NCBI GenBank assembly: GCA_045541455.1 | Contig: JAZQJA010000058.1 | Location: 1 to 64,000, forward strand | Length of the DNA: 64,000 nt | Reading direction: 5' to 3' | Source of the DNA: RGIG9041 sp045541455 | GTDB lineage: Bacteria; Bacillota; Clostridia; Oscillospirales; QAKW01 | Shown here: one piece after another, positions 7,818-17,039 of the stretch | How positions within the stretch are numbered: position 1 is the stretch's first letter | How the letters are laid out: the number at the start of each line of letters is the position of its first letter | The notes under the pieces: generated by a model | What the model saw: the letters and a program-made list of their open reading frames with translations, nothing else | Told to the model about the DNA's origin: nothing | Databases searched by the model: none | Position numbers and translations under genes: made by a program

Positions 7818-9743
7818 TTATCTACGGCTTTTAATAACTTCATTAATGTGATTTATAAATGAATCAACATCCATCGAGCCTAAATCACCGTCTTTTCTTG
7901 AACGGACTGAAACTGTTTGACTTTGGGCCTCTTTGTCACCAATTATTAGCATAAATGGAGTTTTTTGCAACTGAGCTTCACGTATTTTATAACCAATTTT
8001 TTCGTTTCTGTAATCTACATTTACTCTAAGTCCGGCTGCAAAAAGTTTGTCGCAAATCTCTTTTGCAAAATCTGCTTGTGCATCGCTTATAGGCATAATG
8101 GTAGCTTGTAACGGAGCAATCCAAGTGGGAAGGGCACCGGCGTATTTTTCAAGTATAAGTGCCAAGGTTCTTTCATAGCAACCAACAGCTGTTCTATGAA
8201 TAATGCACGGTGTCTTTTTAATTCCGTCCTTATCAACAAATTCCATACCGAATTTTGCTGCTAACATTTGGTCAATTTGGATTGTGATCAGGGTATCCTC
8301 TTTTCCATAAACATTTCGAATTTGTATATCAAGCTTAGGTCCGTAATAAGCCGCCTCGTCAATACCAATTGTGTATTTAACTCCTAACTTATCAAGGATT
8401 CTGCCCATCATTCCTTGTGATTCATCCCATTGTTCTTTGGTACCGATATATTTTTCTGTGTTGTTAGGATCCCACTGTGAAAAACGATATGAAATGTCAT
8501 CTGAAAGACCTACAGCATCAAGCATAAACTGTGCAAGTTCAAGCGCGTTTTTAAACTCATCTTCAAGTTGTTCAGGCGTGCATATTATATGACCCTCTGA
8601 AATGGTGAACTGACGCACTCTTATAAGTCCGTGCATTTCTCCTGATTCTTCATTTCTAAAAAGGGTAGATGTTTCACCAAGACGCATAGGTAAATCTCTG
8701 TATGAGCGCATTCTGTTAAGAAATACTTGGTATTGGAAAGGGCAAGTCATCGGGCGAAGAGCAAATACTTCTTTATCATTTTCGGGGTCGCCAAGTATGA
8801 ACATACCATCGCGATAATGGTCCCAGTGGCCAGAAATTTTATAAAGGTCACTTTTTGCCATAAGCGGTGTTTTGGTTAATAGGTAACCGCGTTTGTATTC
8901 TTCGTCTTCGACAAATCTTTGTAGTAATTGTATTACTTTTGCACCTTTAGGCAATAGTACGGGCAAGCCTTGTCCGATAACATCTGACGTTGTGAAATAC
9001 TCTAATTCTCTTCCTAGTTTGTTATGGTCTCTCTTTTTTGCTTCTTCAAGCATGTTCAAATGATCTTCAAGTTCTGATGCTTTTGGAAAAGCAATGCCGT
9101 AAATTCGTTGAAGTGATTTGTTTTTACTGTCACCACGCCAATATGCACCGGTAGATGATAAGAGAGCTATTGCTTTAATTTTTGATATATCAAAAAGATG
9201 GGGGCCTGCACAAAGGTCAATGAAATCACCTTGTTTGTAAAGTGATATTACTTCACCTTTTGAGGAATGTTCTTCAATGAGTTCTAATTTATAAGGCTCA
9301 TCCTTCATGATTTCTTTTGCTTCATCAGCTGAAACTTCGATACGTTCCATTTTATATCTTTCTTTAACGAGACGTTTCATTTCAGCGGTGATTTTTTCAA
9401 GGTCAGATGAGTTGAAAGGGGTTTCAATGTCAAAATCATAATAGAAACCCGAATCAATTGCAGGACCTATTGCAAGTTTTGCATTAGGAAATAGATTTTT
9501 AACGGCTTGTGCAAGTACATGCGAAGCGGTATGCCAAAAAATCTTTTTTCCGTCTAAAGAATCTAAAGTGAGTGTTTCGATTACATCACCGTCGTTAAAA
9601 CCATCAGTTAGAGAGGTGGTTTTGTTTACTATTTTACAACCAACACTTGCACGCGCAAGTGCCGGATCAATTTCAAAAATCGCGTCAAAAACCGTTTTTG
9701 CATCAGTTTGCAGTTCGGCTCCGTTAATAAATACCTTTTTCAC
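7818..9743 (-). CDS. thrS: Threonine--tRNA ligase
   Basis: Charges tRNA-Thr; full-length class II synthetase of 641 residues. Order: N-terminal TGS domain (about 1-62), editing domain with HTASH near residue 75 and CAGPH near 180, then the catalytic core with the zinc cysteine in RPMTCPFQ, motif-2-like LFRNEESGEMHGL, the HRTAVG histidine, and the anticodon domain at the C-terminus. The start is GTG at 9743 with AAGAAGGTG upstream. The 139-bp gap to the divergent deaminase gene shows no T-box consensus, unlike the alaS and trpB leaders in this window. Confidence 0.97.
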   Translation of the reverse strand: MKKVFINGAELQTDAKTVFDAIFEIDPALARASVGCKIVNKTTSLTDGFNDGDVIETLTLDSLDGKKIFWHTASHVLAQAVKNLFPNAKLAIGPAIDSGFYYDFDIETPFNSSDLEKITAEMKRLVKERYKMERIEVSADEAKEIMKDEPYKLELIEEHSSKGEVISLYKQGDFIDLCAGPHLFDISKIKAIALLSSTGAYWRGDSKNKSLQRIYGIAFPKASELEDHLNMLEEAKKRDHNKLGRELEYFTTSDVIGQGLPVLLPKGAKVIQLLQRFVEDEEYKRGYLLTKTPLMAKSDLYKISGHWDHYRDGMFILGDPENDKEVFALRPMTCPFQYQVFLNRMRSYRDLPMRLGETSTLFRNEESGEMHGLIRVRQFTISEGHIICTPEQLEDEFKNALELAQFMLDAVGLSDDISYRFSQWDPNNTEKYIGTKEQWDESQGMMGRILDKLGVKYTIGIDEAAYYGPKLDIQIRNVYGKEDTLITIQIDQMLAAKFGMEFVDKDGIKKTPCIIHRTAVGCYERTLALILEKYAGALPTWIAPLQATIMPISDAQADFAKEICDKLFAAGLRVNVDYRNEKIGYKIREAQLQKTPFMLIIGDKEAQSQTVSVRSRKDGDLGSMDVDSFINHINEVIKSRR

Positions 9744-9825
9744 ATTTTACACCTTCTTAAACTTTATATTTAGTTATTATATATTTATTTTTAATTAATT
9801 TCAATAGTTAATATTGAAATTATGC

Positions 9826-9854
9826 TTTACAATCTTTTTTTTATATAATATAAT
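9826..9854 (+). promoter_or_regulatory. Sigma-A type promoter of the dCMP deaminase gene
   Basis: TTTACA at 9826-9831 and TATAAT at 9849-9854 with a 17-bp spacer; AAGGAG ribosome binding site at about 9872-9877. Confidence 0.8.
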
Positions 9855-9882
9855 TTATATGTAAAAATTCTAAGGAGTTAAT

Positions 9883-10380
9883 ATGAGAAGAGATAAATTT
9901 AATTATTATTTAGATATTGCAGAAACTGCTATTTCAAGAGGAACTTGCCTTCGCAGAAATTTTGGCGCCATAATTGTTAAAAACGACCAGATAATTTCAA
10001 CCGGTTATACAGGTGCGCCAAGAGGTAGAAAAAACTGTTGTGATTGCGGAGAATGCATTAGGGAAAAACTCAATCTTCGCCGCGGTGAACGTTATGAACT
10101 ATGTAGGTCAGTTCATGCTGAGGCAAATTGTATTATTTCTGCTGCTAGAAATGATATGATTGGTTCAACATTATTTTTGGTTGGTAAAGAGGCAGTAAGC
10201 GGTGATTATGTAAAAAACGCTAATTCCTGTGCAATGTGTCAGCGTATGATAATTAATGCTGGCATTGAAAAAGTTGTAGTTCGTGATGATATGGACAATT
10301 ACCGTATTATTATGGTTAGTGATTGGATAGAAAATGATGATTCTTTGATGGGTCTTTCTGCCTATTCAGAGCAAAAATAA
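9883..10380 (+). CDS. dCMP/cytidine deaminase family protein (ComEB-like)
   Basis: Zinc-dependent deaminase of 165 residues, most similar in layout to deoxycytidylate deaminases, which make dUMP for thymidylate synthesis. Zinc and catalytic motifs are SVHAEAN (His and the proton-shuttling Glu) and CAMCQRM with the Cys pair. The extra N-terminal cluster CCDCGEC is common in dCMP deaminases. Start ATG with AAGGAG six bases upstream. Own promoter and terminator make it monocistronic. Confidence 0.9.
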   Translation: MRRDKFNYYLDIAETAISRGTCLRRNFGAIIVKNDQIISTGYTGAPRGRKNCCDCGECIREKLNLRRGERYELCRSVHAEANCIISAARNDMIGSTLFLVGKEAVSGDYVKNANSCAMCQRMIINAGIEKVVVRDDMDNYRIIMVSDWIENDDSLMGLSAYSEQK

Positions 10381-10417
10381 TCAAAAAGGTGTATACACGA
10401 TGTATACACCTTTTTGA
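10381..10417. terminator. Bidirectional terminator after the deaminase gene
   Basis: A perfect 17-bp stem (10381-10397 with 10401-10417) around a CGA loop, usable in both directions by the convergent genes. Confidence 0.92.
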
Positions 10418-11206
10418 TTATTTGCAGTTTTTATAATCGGGTGGGAAAAACTCGTTTGTAGGGAAAGAAAGTCGCTCAAAATAATTACAGGGTTCTTCTT
10501 CATCAATAGGCTTGCATTCTTTGTCAGGAAGGTTAAATTTTGCAGAAGGGATTAAAAGTTGTACTTCTCTCACAATTCTTACAATGCTGAAGATACCAAT
10601 TGTTACAATAAGGTTTCTTTCACTGTTTGATGTAAGTCCCTCGTTAAAGCAACAAAGTACACATTCCGGTAACGCTTGTAAATCGGTTTCACAACAACAA
10701 ATCTTGCTATTTGCTGGCACTGTTTTGGCACTTAAAACTATTGGGTCAACAACATCTACTTGTGCTATTGGTAGGTTCTTGCTTGATTTTGTATGTCTTA
10801 TTCCTTCATTTTCGTCATATTTGGACGAATATGTCACGCTGTTTCCTTCACTACCGAAAAGTATTACTGTTTTGTTACATGACGCAAGGCCTTGAACAAT
10901 TATCGGTCTACCCATTCCTGTGTAAACTTCAAATTCTAATAAAAAGAAGAATATAATGTTTACAGAGTAAAAGCCTTTGTTAAATGGAACTGGATCAAGG
11001 TCAACTGAAGTCCAAATCAGTTCGGATTTATGTGTTCGAACATTGATTGCGTTATCAATCACTTTTTGGTCTTGAGGATTAAGATAAACTCTGAGATCCG
11101 CAAAACAGTCTTTATCTTTGCATGTGTCATAGATGCGTTGGACATTTACACAAACTTCGTCTTTGAATTTACAATCTACAATGTTTGTTGATTCAATATT
11201 TTCCAT
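10418..11206 (-). CDS. Cysteine-rich conserved hypothetical protein
   Basis: Not assigned to a named family. 262 residues with many cysteines in clusters: CKDKDC near residue 33, KICCCETD near the middle, CVLCCFNEG after that, and CKPIDEEEPCNYF near the C-terminus. No signal peptide or membrane segment is seen. The CKDKDCxxDLRVY segment recalls conserved clostridial proteins sometimes linked with spore coats; this is a memory-based hint, not an assignment. The start has a textbook AGGAGG seven bases upstream. It lies alone, facing away from the lipoprotein gene. Confidence 0.75.
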   Translation of the reverse strand: MENIESTNIVDCKFKDEVCVNVQRIYDTCKDKDCFADLRVYLNPQDQKVIDNAINVRTHKSELIWTSVDLDPVPFNKGFYSVNIIFFFLLEFEVYTGMGRPIIVQGLASCNKTVILFGSEGNSVTYSSKYDENEGIRHTKSSKNLPIAQVDVVDPIVLSAKTVPANSKICCCETDLQALPECVLCCFNEGLTSNSERNLIVTIGIFSIVRIVREVQLLIPSAKFNLPDKECKPIDEEEPCNYFERLSFPTNEFFPPDYKNCK

Positions 11207-11283
11207 ACTTTTCCTCCTAAAAATATTAGCTAAACAGCTTTCATAATTATTCTATGTTTTTTATATTTTTTGGTTAAAAAAAC

Positions 11284-11312
11284 TTGAACTTATTTATTTT
11301 GTATGTTATAAT
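11284..11312 (+). promoter_or_regulatory. Sigma-A type promoter of the lipoprotein gene
   Basis: TTGAAC at 11284-11289 and TATAAT at 11307-11312, spacer 17 bp. The leader before the gene is about 95 nt. Confidence 0.8.
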
Positions 11313-11413
11313 ACATAAAAACAATATATATTTAGCGTAAATTTTCTTTATGCAGACCGTAAAATATGTTTTTATTAAATTACGCCGCCATTCATGGCAG
11401 AACGGAGTTTATT

Positions 11414-12034
11414 ATGAAATTTAGAAGAATTGTTTCAATTGCATTACTTTTATGTATGTGTTTCTCACTTGTTGCTTGTAAATCAGGCGCAGGGGAGGCA
11501 AAAAAAGTTGTTGAAGATTTTATGACAGCACTTACTACATACGACCTTGACGCGATGGCAAAATGTGTTGAAGATATTCCTGATAATACAGGCTCTATTT
11601 ATAAACACGACATTTTTACTGAGGATTATTATAAAGATTTATATGCAGCAGCAAACGAAAAACTTACTTATAGTATAGTTTCTGCATCTTCAAAAGAAGT
11701 TAAATTAAAGGTTACAATGCCTGACGTTTACGGTTTATACCAAGAAAAATTTATGTCAGTTCTTTCTCAGGCAATTTCTGATGATAAAATGCAAGAATAT
11801 GTACTTGATGAAAAAAATGACCCGCAGCTTTTGGTTATCGCTCTTATGATTACTGATATCGAGTCAAACGGCATTGATACTGTAGAAGAAGAAATTACAT
11901 TATCTGTTGGTAAAATCAATGGCGAGTATAGAATTCTTACAGATGATAATTTAAAACTTTTAATGACAAGTAAACTTTCACTTTCTCAGCAAGAATCAGA
12001 AACAGAAACAACTGAAGAAAACACTGAGGCTTAA
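11414..12034 (+). CDS. Predicted lipoprotein
   Basis: 206 residues. It begins with a lipoprotein signal peptide: positive KFRR, a hydrophobic stretch and the lipobox LVAC near residue 20, so it is probably anchored outside the membrane. The mature part starts with a helical segment of the VVEDFMTALTTYDLDAM type, like small Firmicute lipoproteins of the DUF4878/DUF5105 sort; the Glu/Thr-rich tail looks disordered. Start ATG at 11414 is chosen because GGAG lies six bases upstream and the signal peptide begins there; an earlier in-frame codon would add 16 unlikely residues. Function unknown. Confidence 0.8.
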   Translation: MKFRRIVSIALLLCMCFSLVACKSGAGEAKKVVEDFMTALTTYDLDAMAKCVEDIPDNTGSIYKHDIFTEDYYKDLYAAANEKLTYSIVSASSKEVKLKVTMPDVYGLYQEKFMSVLSQAISDDKMQEYVLDEKNDPQLLVIALMITDIESNGIDTVEEEITLSVGKINGEYRILTDDNLKLLMTSKLSLSQQESETETTEENTEA

Positions 12035-12040
12035 TGCTTT

Positions 12041-12072
12041 AAAAACGGGAACGTATTGTTCCCGTTTTTTTA
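12041..12072 (+). terminator. Terminator after the lipoprotein gene
   Basis: A 12-bp stem (12041-12052 with 12058-12069) followed by T residues. Confidence 0.9.
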
Positions 12073-12112
12073 TTGTCTTTTTGTCAATAATAGACTTAAA
12101 GGCGGTGTTAAT

Positions 12113-13717
12113 ATGTGGGTTAAGCGCAGTGGAATAACGTACATTGTATTTACTTTACTATTTTGCTCACTTATTTTAAGATTGTTTTATGTATCTTTTG
12201 GTGACATTAAAGAAAAAGCTATGACAGTAGCAGGTGGAAAAACTGCAACAGTTGATATTTATACGTCAAAAGGTATTATATATGATAGAGATTTGTGCGC
12301 ATTAGCAGGAAACCAATTTGTTTATTATCTGGTTATCAATCCCCGTGAATTTGATAAAACTTGTATACAATACATTTCAGACCTTACAAATGTTGATGTT
12401 GAATTAATAAATGAAAAATTAAATAAAGAATCACTTTTTATTTTATCTAGTTATTATAAACCAGAAGTTGTAAAGGGAATGTATGTATGTGAAGGGACGG
12501 CTAGATATCCTAAAACAACTGTATGTGAGCATCTTATCGGTTATCTTGATTCCGACGGTGTTGTTGGTCTTTCGGGACTTGAAAAAGCATTTAATGATGA
12601 ATTATCCAAATATATTTCAACCACTTCAATGACTTATGTAGCTGATGCAACGCGTGGTATGATACCTAGTTTGGAAACTACAACTAAAAAAGAAAGCGAA
12701 GATACACTTAACGGAATTATTACTACCATTGACAAAAAATTATCACTTTTCGTTAAACAGTCGATGTATGAATATATTGAAAAAGGCTGTGCAGTAGTTA
12801 TGGATTGTGATTCGGGTGAAATTTTATCTATGTGTTCAACACCTTCGTTTAATGCAAATAATATTGATAGTTACATTGATTCTGATAATGGTGAACTTAT
12901 AAACAATGCCATGGTAAACCAAACAGTAGGTTCTGTATTTAAAATGATTGTTGCAACGTGTGCATTACAAAACGGACTTGACGGATTTACCTACGAATGC
13001 AGTGGTGCAATTAATATTAGTGGAAGGACTTTTACCTGTCAAAATCAAAAAGCTCACTCAAATGTCGGATTAAAAGAAGCTTTTGCGCAGTCTTGCAATT
13101 GTTATTTTATAGCTATTGGTCAGTTACTTGGATTTGATAAAGTTGTTGAAACAGCTCAATTATTTGGTGTGGACAGTAATATTAAAATTACTAAAAATCT
13201 ATACTCCTCTGCAGGAAAACTTCCAAAAGAAAGCGGATCGTTAGCTCTTGCTAATTTAAGCATAGGTCAGGGTGAGTTGATGGTAACTCCGCTTGAAGTT
13301 GCTCGCATTACTGCAGTTATGTGCAATGGCGGCTTTTTAGTAAATCCGTCGGTCTATTATGGTATTTATGATAACGGGACAATAACATCAAAGAGCGAGT
13401 ACAGTTATAAAAGTCAGATTATAAGTAGTGCGATTTCAGAGAAACTAAAAGAAATGTGTAATCTTTGTGTTACCAATGGTACAGGTATAAAAGCCAAGCC
13501 AAAACTAAACAGCGCAGGAGGTAAAACCGCGAGTGCGCAGACGGGTCAATTTGATGGTGAAGGGAAAGAAATTTTAAACACATATTTTACAGGCTTCTAT
13601 CCGGCAGATAATCCAAAATATGTTATAACCGTATTTGCTTTAAATGGAAAATCAGGCTCGGAAACATGCGCTCCGGTATTTGCTGAAATATGTGACTTTA
13701 TAGCACAAAATTATTGA
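12113..13717 (+). CDS. Class B penicillin-binding protein (transpeptidase)
   Basis: 534 residues. One N-terminal membrane anchor (about residues 8-27), a dimerisation region (SKGIIYDRD) and a C-terminal transpeptidase domain, so it should cross-link peptidoglycan outside the membrane. Active-site boxes: SVFK (about 274-277, nucleophile Ser), SCN (327-329) and KTA at about 471-473 in GGKTASAQTG, where the third box is normally KTG. No PASTA domains. Start ATG at 12113 follows AAAGGCGGTGTTAAT. It could be a PbpA/PBP2-type elongation or sporulation enzyme; the context does not decide. Confidence 0.88.
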   Translation: MWVKRSGITYIVFTLLFCSLILRLFYVSFGDIKEKAMTVAGGKTATVDIYTSKGIIYDRDLCALAGNQFVYYLVINPREFDKTCIQYISDLTNVDVELINEKLNKESLFILSSYYKPEVVKGMYVCEGTARYPKTTVCEHLIGYLDSDGVVGLSGLEKAFNDELSKYISTTSMTYVADATRGMIPSLETTTKKESEDTLNGIITTIDKKLSLFVKQSMYEYIEKGCAVVMDCDSGEILSMCSTPSFNANNIDSYIDSDNGELINNAMVNQTVGSVFKMIVATCALQNGLDGFTYECSGAINISGRTFTCQNQKAHSNVGLKEAFAQSCNCYFIAIGQLLGFDKVVETAQLFGVDSNIKITKNLYSSAGKLPKESGSLALANLSIGQGELMVTPLEVARITAVMCNGGFLVNPSVYYGIYDNGTITSKSEYSYKSQIISSAISEKLKEMCNLCVTNGTGIKAKPKLNSAGGKTASAQTGQFDGEGKEILNTYFTGFYPADNPKYVITVFALNGKSGSETCAPVFAEICDFIAQNY

Positions 13718-13741
13718 CACATTAATTTATTGTGTTATAAT
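13714..13741 (+). promoter_or_regulatory. Promoter of the alaS T-box transcript
   Basis: TTGACA at 13714-13719 overlaps the stop codon of the PBP gene; TATAAT at 13736-13741, spacer 16 bp. Confidence 0.85.
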
Positions 13742-13784
13742 AAATATTATACTGTTACATTGATGAAAATCTTTAATTAATTTA

Positions 13785-13961
13785 TTACGATTTACAGAGA
13801 AAAAGCCGGCGCTGAGAGGCTTTTAACCGTATTTAATTAAAGGGCTGTTTTTTGAGTGACGGTCGCTTTACTGCGTTAAAAGTTACTAGAGTGGCACATT
13901 GTGCAATCAGGGTGGTACCGCGGTTTTTCGCCCCTGAGTTGTATTATGTGCTTATTTTTTT
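13785..13961 (+). promoter_or_regulatory. T-box leader of alaS
   Basis: The T-box consensus AGGGTGGTACCGCG lies at 13909-13922. A long imperfect stem (GCACAT...CAGGG with CCCTGAG...ATGTGC) followed by a T-run at about 13952-13960 forms the terminator, and the T-box sequence supplies the competing antiterminator. Uncharged tRNA-Ala would favour read-through into alaS. The upstream part is short, and a full stem I with an obvious specifier loop is not visible; GCT at 13811-13813, in the loop of a small hairpin, is one possible specifier. Confidence 0.85.
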
Positions 13962-13974
13962 GGAGGTATTATTT

Positions 13975-16596
13975 ATGAAATACACGGGATTAAATGAACT
14001 TAGAGAAATGTTTCTCTCATTTTTTGAAAGTAAAGCTCATTGTAGGCTTGATAGTTTTCCGCTATTGCCGATAAATGACGAAAGTCTATTACTAATAAAT
14101 TCAGGTATGGCACCTATGAAAAAATATTTTCTTGGTAAGGAAACACCACCATCAAAACGTGTGACAACATGCCAAAAATGCATTAGAACGCCTGACATAG
14201 AAAATGTCGGTAAAACATCAAGACACGGTACATATTTTGAAATGCTTGGTAATTTCTCGTTTGGTGATTATTTCAAACATGAAGCTACCGCTTGGGCTTG
14301 GGAATTTATTACTGAGGTTTTGGAAATTCCGGTGGATAGACTTTATGTATCAGTATTTCATGATGATGATGAAGCCGTTGAAATTTGGACAAAAGAGGTT
14401 GGCGTTCCTGAGGATAGAATTGTAAGGCTCGGCAGGGAAGACAACTTTTGGGAAATTGGCAGCGGCCCTTGTGGTCCGTGTAGTGAAATTTATTTTGACC
14501 GTGGTGAGCAGTATGGCTGTGATAATCCAAACTGTGCACCCGGTTGTGACTGTGATAGATTTGTAGAGTTTTGGAATCTTGTTTTCTCTCAATTTGACAG
14601 CGACGGTGAGGGAACATATACACCTATGGAGCATCCTAATATTGATACAGGTATGGGCCTTGAAAGGCTTGCTTGTATCATGCAGGGTGTAGATAATCTG
14701 TTTGAGGTCGACACAGTACAGAATATTTTACAACACGCTTCAAAAATTGCCGGTGTTGAATATAAAAAAGATGAAAAGACTGATATATCCATTCGTGTTA
14801 TAACAGACCATATAAGAAGCGTTACATTTATGCTTTGTGATGGCATACAACCTTCTAACGAAGGCAGAGGATATGTTCTTAAGAGACTTTTAAGAAGGGC
14901 AGCTCGTCACGGCCGTTTACTAGGCATTGAAAAACCGTTTTTATATGAACTTTGCTGCACAGTTATCGAAGAAAATAAAAACGCTTATCCTGAACTTGTT
15001 GCTAAAAAAGATTATATTGTTAAGAGCATAAAAAATGAAGAAGATGTTTTCTTAAAAACAATTGACAAGGGTATGGAAATGCTTTCAAACTTTATGAATA
15101 AAGCAGAAAGCACTATTATTCCGGGTGATGTGGCTTTTAAACTCTATGATACTTACGGTTTTCCTGTAGATCTTACTGCCGATATTGCTTCTGAGAAAAA
15201 TATGACTGTTGATGAAGATGGCTTTAATAAACTAATGCAACAGCAAAAAGATAGGGCTAGAAAAGCGCGACTTGATAGTGATATTATCGGTTGGAAAGAC
15301 GAGGTTTTAGATTATCTTAAAGATGATAATTCAAACTTTGTTGGCTATGACACTTATAGTTGTGAGGCACAAGTTGTTGCAATTGTTAAAAATGGCGAAA
15401 TTACTGATACAGCCTCAAGCGGTGATGATGTAATAGTGGTTGTTGATAAAACACCTTTTTATGCCGAAAGCGGCGGTCAGGTAGCTGATATAGGTGAACT
15501 GCTATTTGATAGTGCCAGAGTTGAAATTTCTGATTGTAAAAAAGATTCACTTAAGCATTTTCTTCATATCGGTAATGTTAAAAGCGGAAAAATTTCTGTA
15601 GGAGATAAGTGTACCGCAGTTATTGATGCTAAAAGACGTGATTCTATTAAGCGTAATCATACAAGCGCTCATCTGTTGCAAGCTGCACTTCGTGAAGTGC
15701 TTGGCGACCATGTTCATCAAGCGGGTTCTTATGTTGATTCTCAAAGATGTAGATTTGACTTTACTCATTTTTCATCAGTGTCAGCAGATGAAATCAAAAA
15801 GATTGAATCGATTGTTAATGAGCAGATTTTAAATGATACCCCTGTAGAAAACTATGAAACTGATTTTGAAAATGCCAAAGGCGCTATGGCTCTGTTTGGT
15901 GAGAAGTACGGAGATAGAGTAAGAGTATGTAAAGTTGGGAATTTTTCATACGAACTTTGTGGTGGTACACATATCGAAAACACCGGAAAGATAGGTTTGT
16001 TTAAAATTATTTCAGAGGGCTCTGTATCTTCAGGTGTAAGAAGAATAGAGGCTGTTACAGGTTACGGAATACTGGACTTGATTGATGATTATAACACTAA
16101 ATTATATAATGCGGCATCTGTATTAAAAATTACAAATGTTGCAGAACTGCCTAATAAATGTTTATCTCTGACAGAAGAACTTAAAAAGGTTAAATCTGAA
16201 CTCGCAGCTGCAAACGAAAAGACTGCATTGGCTCAAAGCGGTGCAATTTTAGATAATGCTGATATAATTAAAGGCATAAAAGTTTCAAAAGCAATATTAA
16301 AAGATACAAATTCAAAAACTGCACGTACAATATGTGATGGATTGCGTGACAAGTATAATAACTTTACAGCTATAATTGCCGCTATAGATGGTGACAAGGC
16401 AACTTTGCATGTTGTATGTTCAAAAGAAGCTATAGAAAAAGGCGCTCATGCAGGTAAAATTGTTGGAGAAGTAGCTGCAGTCACAGGTGGTAAAGGCGGT
16501 GGCAAGCCGGAAAATGCTACTGCGGGTGTTGGAGATGTTTCAAAAATTGAACAAGCGCTCAATGCTGCAAGTTTAATAGTAGATAAATATCTATAA
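13975..16596 (+). CDS. alaS: Alanine--tRNA ligase
   Basis: Charges tRNA-Ala and edits mischarged Ser/Gly; 873 residues, full length. Catalytic core at the N-terminus (NSGMAPMKKYFLG, GRGYVLKRLLRRAARHGR), editing domain with HTSAHLLQ and CGGTH (metal ligands), and the Gly-rich C-Ala domain (GGKGGGKPENATAG). Start ATG at 13975 has GGAGG eight bases upstream, directly after the T-box terminator; upstream in-frame codons fall inside the leader RNA. The HIT gene follows 13 nt downstream. Confidence 0.97.
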   Translation: MKYTGLNELREMFLSFFESKAHCRLDSFPLLPINDESLLLINSGMAPMKKYFLGKETPPSKRVTTCQKCIRTPDIENVGKTSRHGTYFEMLGNFSFGDYFKHEATAWAWEFITEVLEIPVDRLYVSVFHDDDEAVEIWTKEVGVPEDRIVRLGREDNFWEIGSGPCGPCSEIYFDRGEQYGCDNPNCAPGCDCDRFVEFWNLVFSQFDSDGEGTYTPMEHPNIDTGMGLERLACIMQGVDNLFEVDTVQNILQHASKIAGVEYKKDEKTDISIRVITDHIRSVTFMLCDGIQPSNEGRGYVLKRLLRRAARHGRLLGIEKPFLYELCCTVIEENKNAYPELVAKKDYIVKSIKNEEDVFLKTIDKGMEMLSNFMNKAESTIIPGDVAFKLYDTYGFPVDLTADIASEKNMTVDEDGFNKLMQQQKDRARKARLDSDIIGWKDEVLDYLKDDNSNFVGYDTYSCEAQVVAIVKNGEITDTASSGDDVIVVVDKTPFYAESGGQVADIGELLFDSARVEISDCKKDSLKHFLHIGNVKSGKISVGDKCTAVIDAKRRDSIKRNHTSAHLLQAALREVLGDHVHQAGSYVDSQRCRFDFTHFSSVSADEIKKIESIVNEQILNDTPVENYETDFENAKGAMALFGEKYGDRVRVCKVGNFSYELCGGTHIENTGKIGLFKIISEGSVSSGVRRIEAVTGYGILDLIDDYNTKLYNAASVLKITNVAELPNKCLSLTEELKKVKSELAAANEKTALAQSGAILDNADIIKGIKVSKAILKDTNSKTARTICDGLRDKYNNFTAIIAAIDGDKATLHVVCSKEAIEKGAHAGKIVGEVAAVTGGKGGGKPENATAGVGDVSKIEQALNAASLIVDKYL

Positions 16597-16609
16597 TAGG
16601 AGAAGTATT

Positions 16610-16951
16610 ATGTCTGATTGTCTTTTTTGTAAAATTATAAATGGCGAAATACCTTCTCAGAAGGTATATGAAGATGAAACTGTTTTTGCATTTAAAGATA
16701 TAAATCCAATGGCACCTGTTCATATTCTTGTAATTCCTAAACAGCATATAACTAATTTATTGGAAATTGGTGAGGATAATAGCCAGATTGTTTCACATAT
16801 TTTTGAGGTTATAGCAACTATTGCGAAAGAATTCAAACTTGAAAAAGGATTTAGAGTTGTTTCTAACTGTAATGAATATGCAGGACAAACAGTGTTTCAT
16901 TTACATTTTCATGTTCTTGGTGGCAAGCAATTGTCAGACCAAATGGCTTAA
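16610..16951 (+). CDS. HIT-family nucleotide hydrolase
   Basis: 113 residues, a standard small histidine-triad protein that hydrolyses phosphoramidates such as aminoacyl-AMP. The N-terminal CLFCKIINGEIPS and C-terminal HLHFHVLGG (the triad) are both present. Placed right after alaS with AGGAG at the start, so probably co-transcribed; a link to removal of aminoacyl-adenylates is an inference. Confidence 0.93.
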   Translation: MSDCLFCKIINGEIPSQKVYEDETVFAFKDINPMAPVHILVIPKQHITNLLEIGEDNSQIVSHIFEVIATIAKEFKLEKGFRVVSNCNEYAGQTVFHLHFHVLGGKQLSDQMA

Positions 16952-16952
16952 T

Positions 16953-16990
16953 AAAAGCCCCCGGTTAAGAATTATTCGGGGGCTTTTTTA
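16953..16990 (+). terminator. Terminator after alaS-HIT
   Basis: An 11-bp GC-rich stem (16953-16963 with 16977-16987) and a T-run. Confidence 0.92.
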
Positions 16991-17002
16991 TTTGTTAAAA
17001 TG

Positions 17003-17031
17003 TTGACATATCAATATTAATATGATATTAT
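17003..17031 (+). promoter_or_regulatory. Promoter of the trpB T-box transcript
   Basis: TTGACA at 17003-17008 and TATTAT at 17026-17031 with a 17-bp spacer. Confidence 0.85.
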
Positions 17032-17039
17032 TTAAAAAA

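Noticed and set aside
9744..9882. T-box upstream of thrS
   Set aside because: No GGGTGGNACCGCG consensus or terminator stem in the short divergent gap.
10512..10895. 127-codon plus-strand frame opposite the Cys-rich gene
   Set aside because: The minus-strand gene has the strong AGGAGG and terminator; the plus frame has neither.
13852..13974. 41-codon N-terminal extension of alaS
   Set aside because: It would read through the T-box and terminator; ATG 13975 with GGAGG matches the family N-terminus.
14309..14623. 104-codon minus-strand frame inside alaS
   Set aside because: Antisense shadow of a conserved gene; composition and lack of a start site do not support it.
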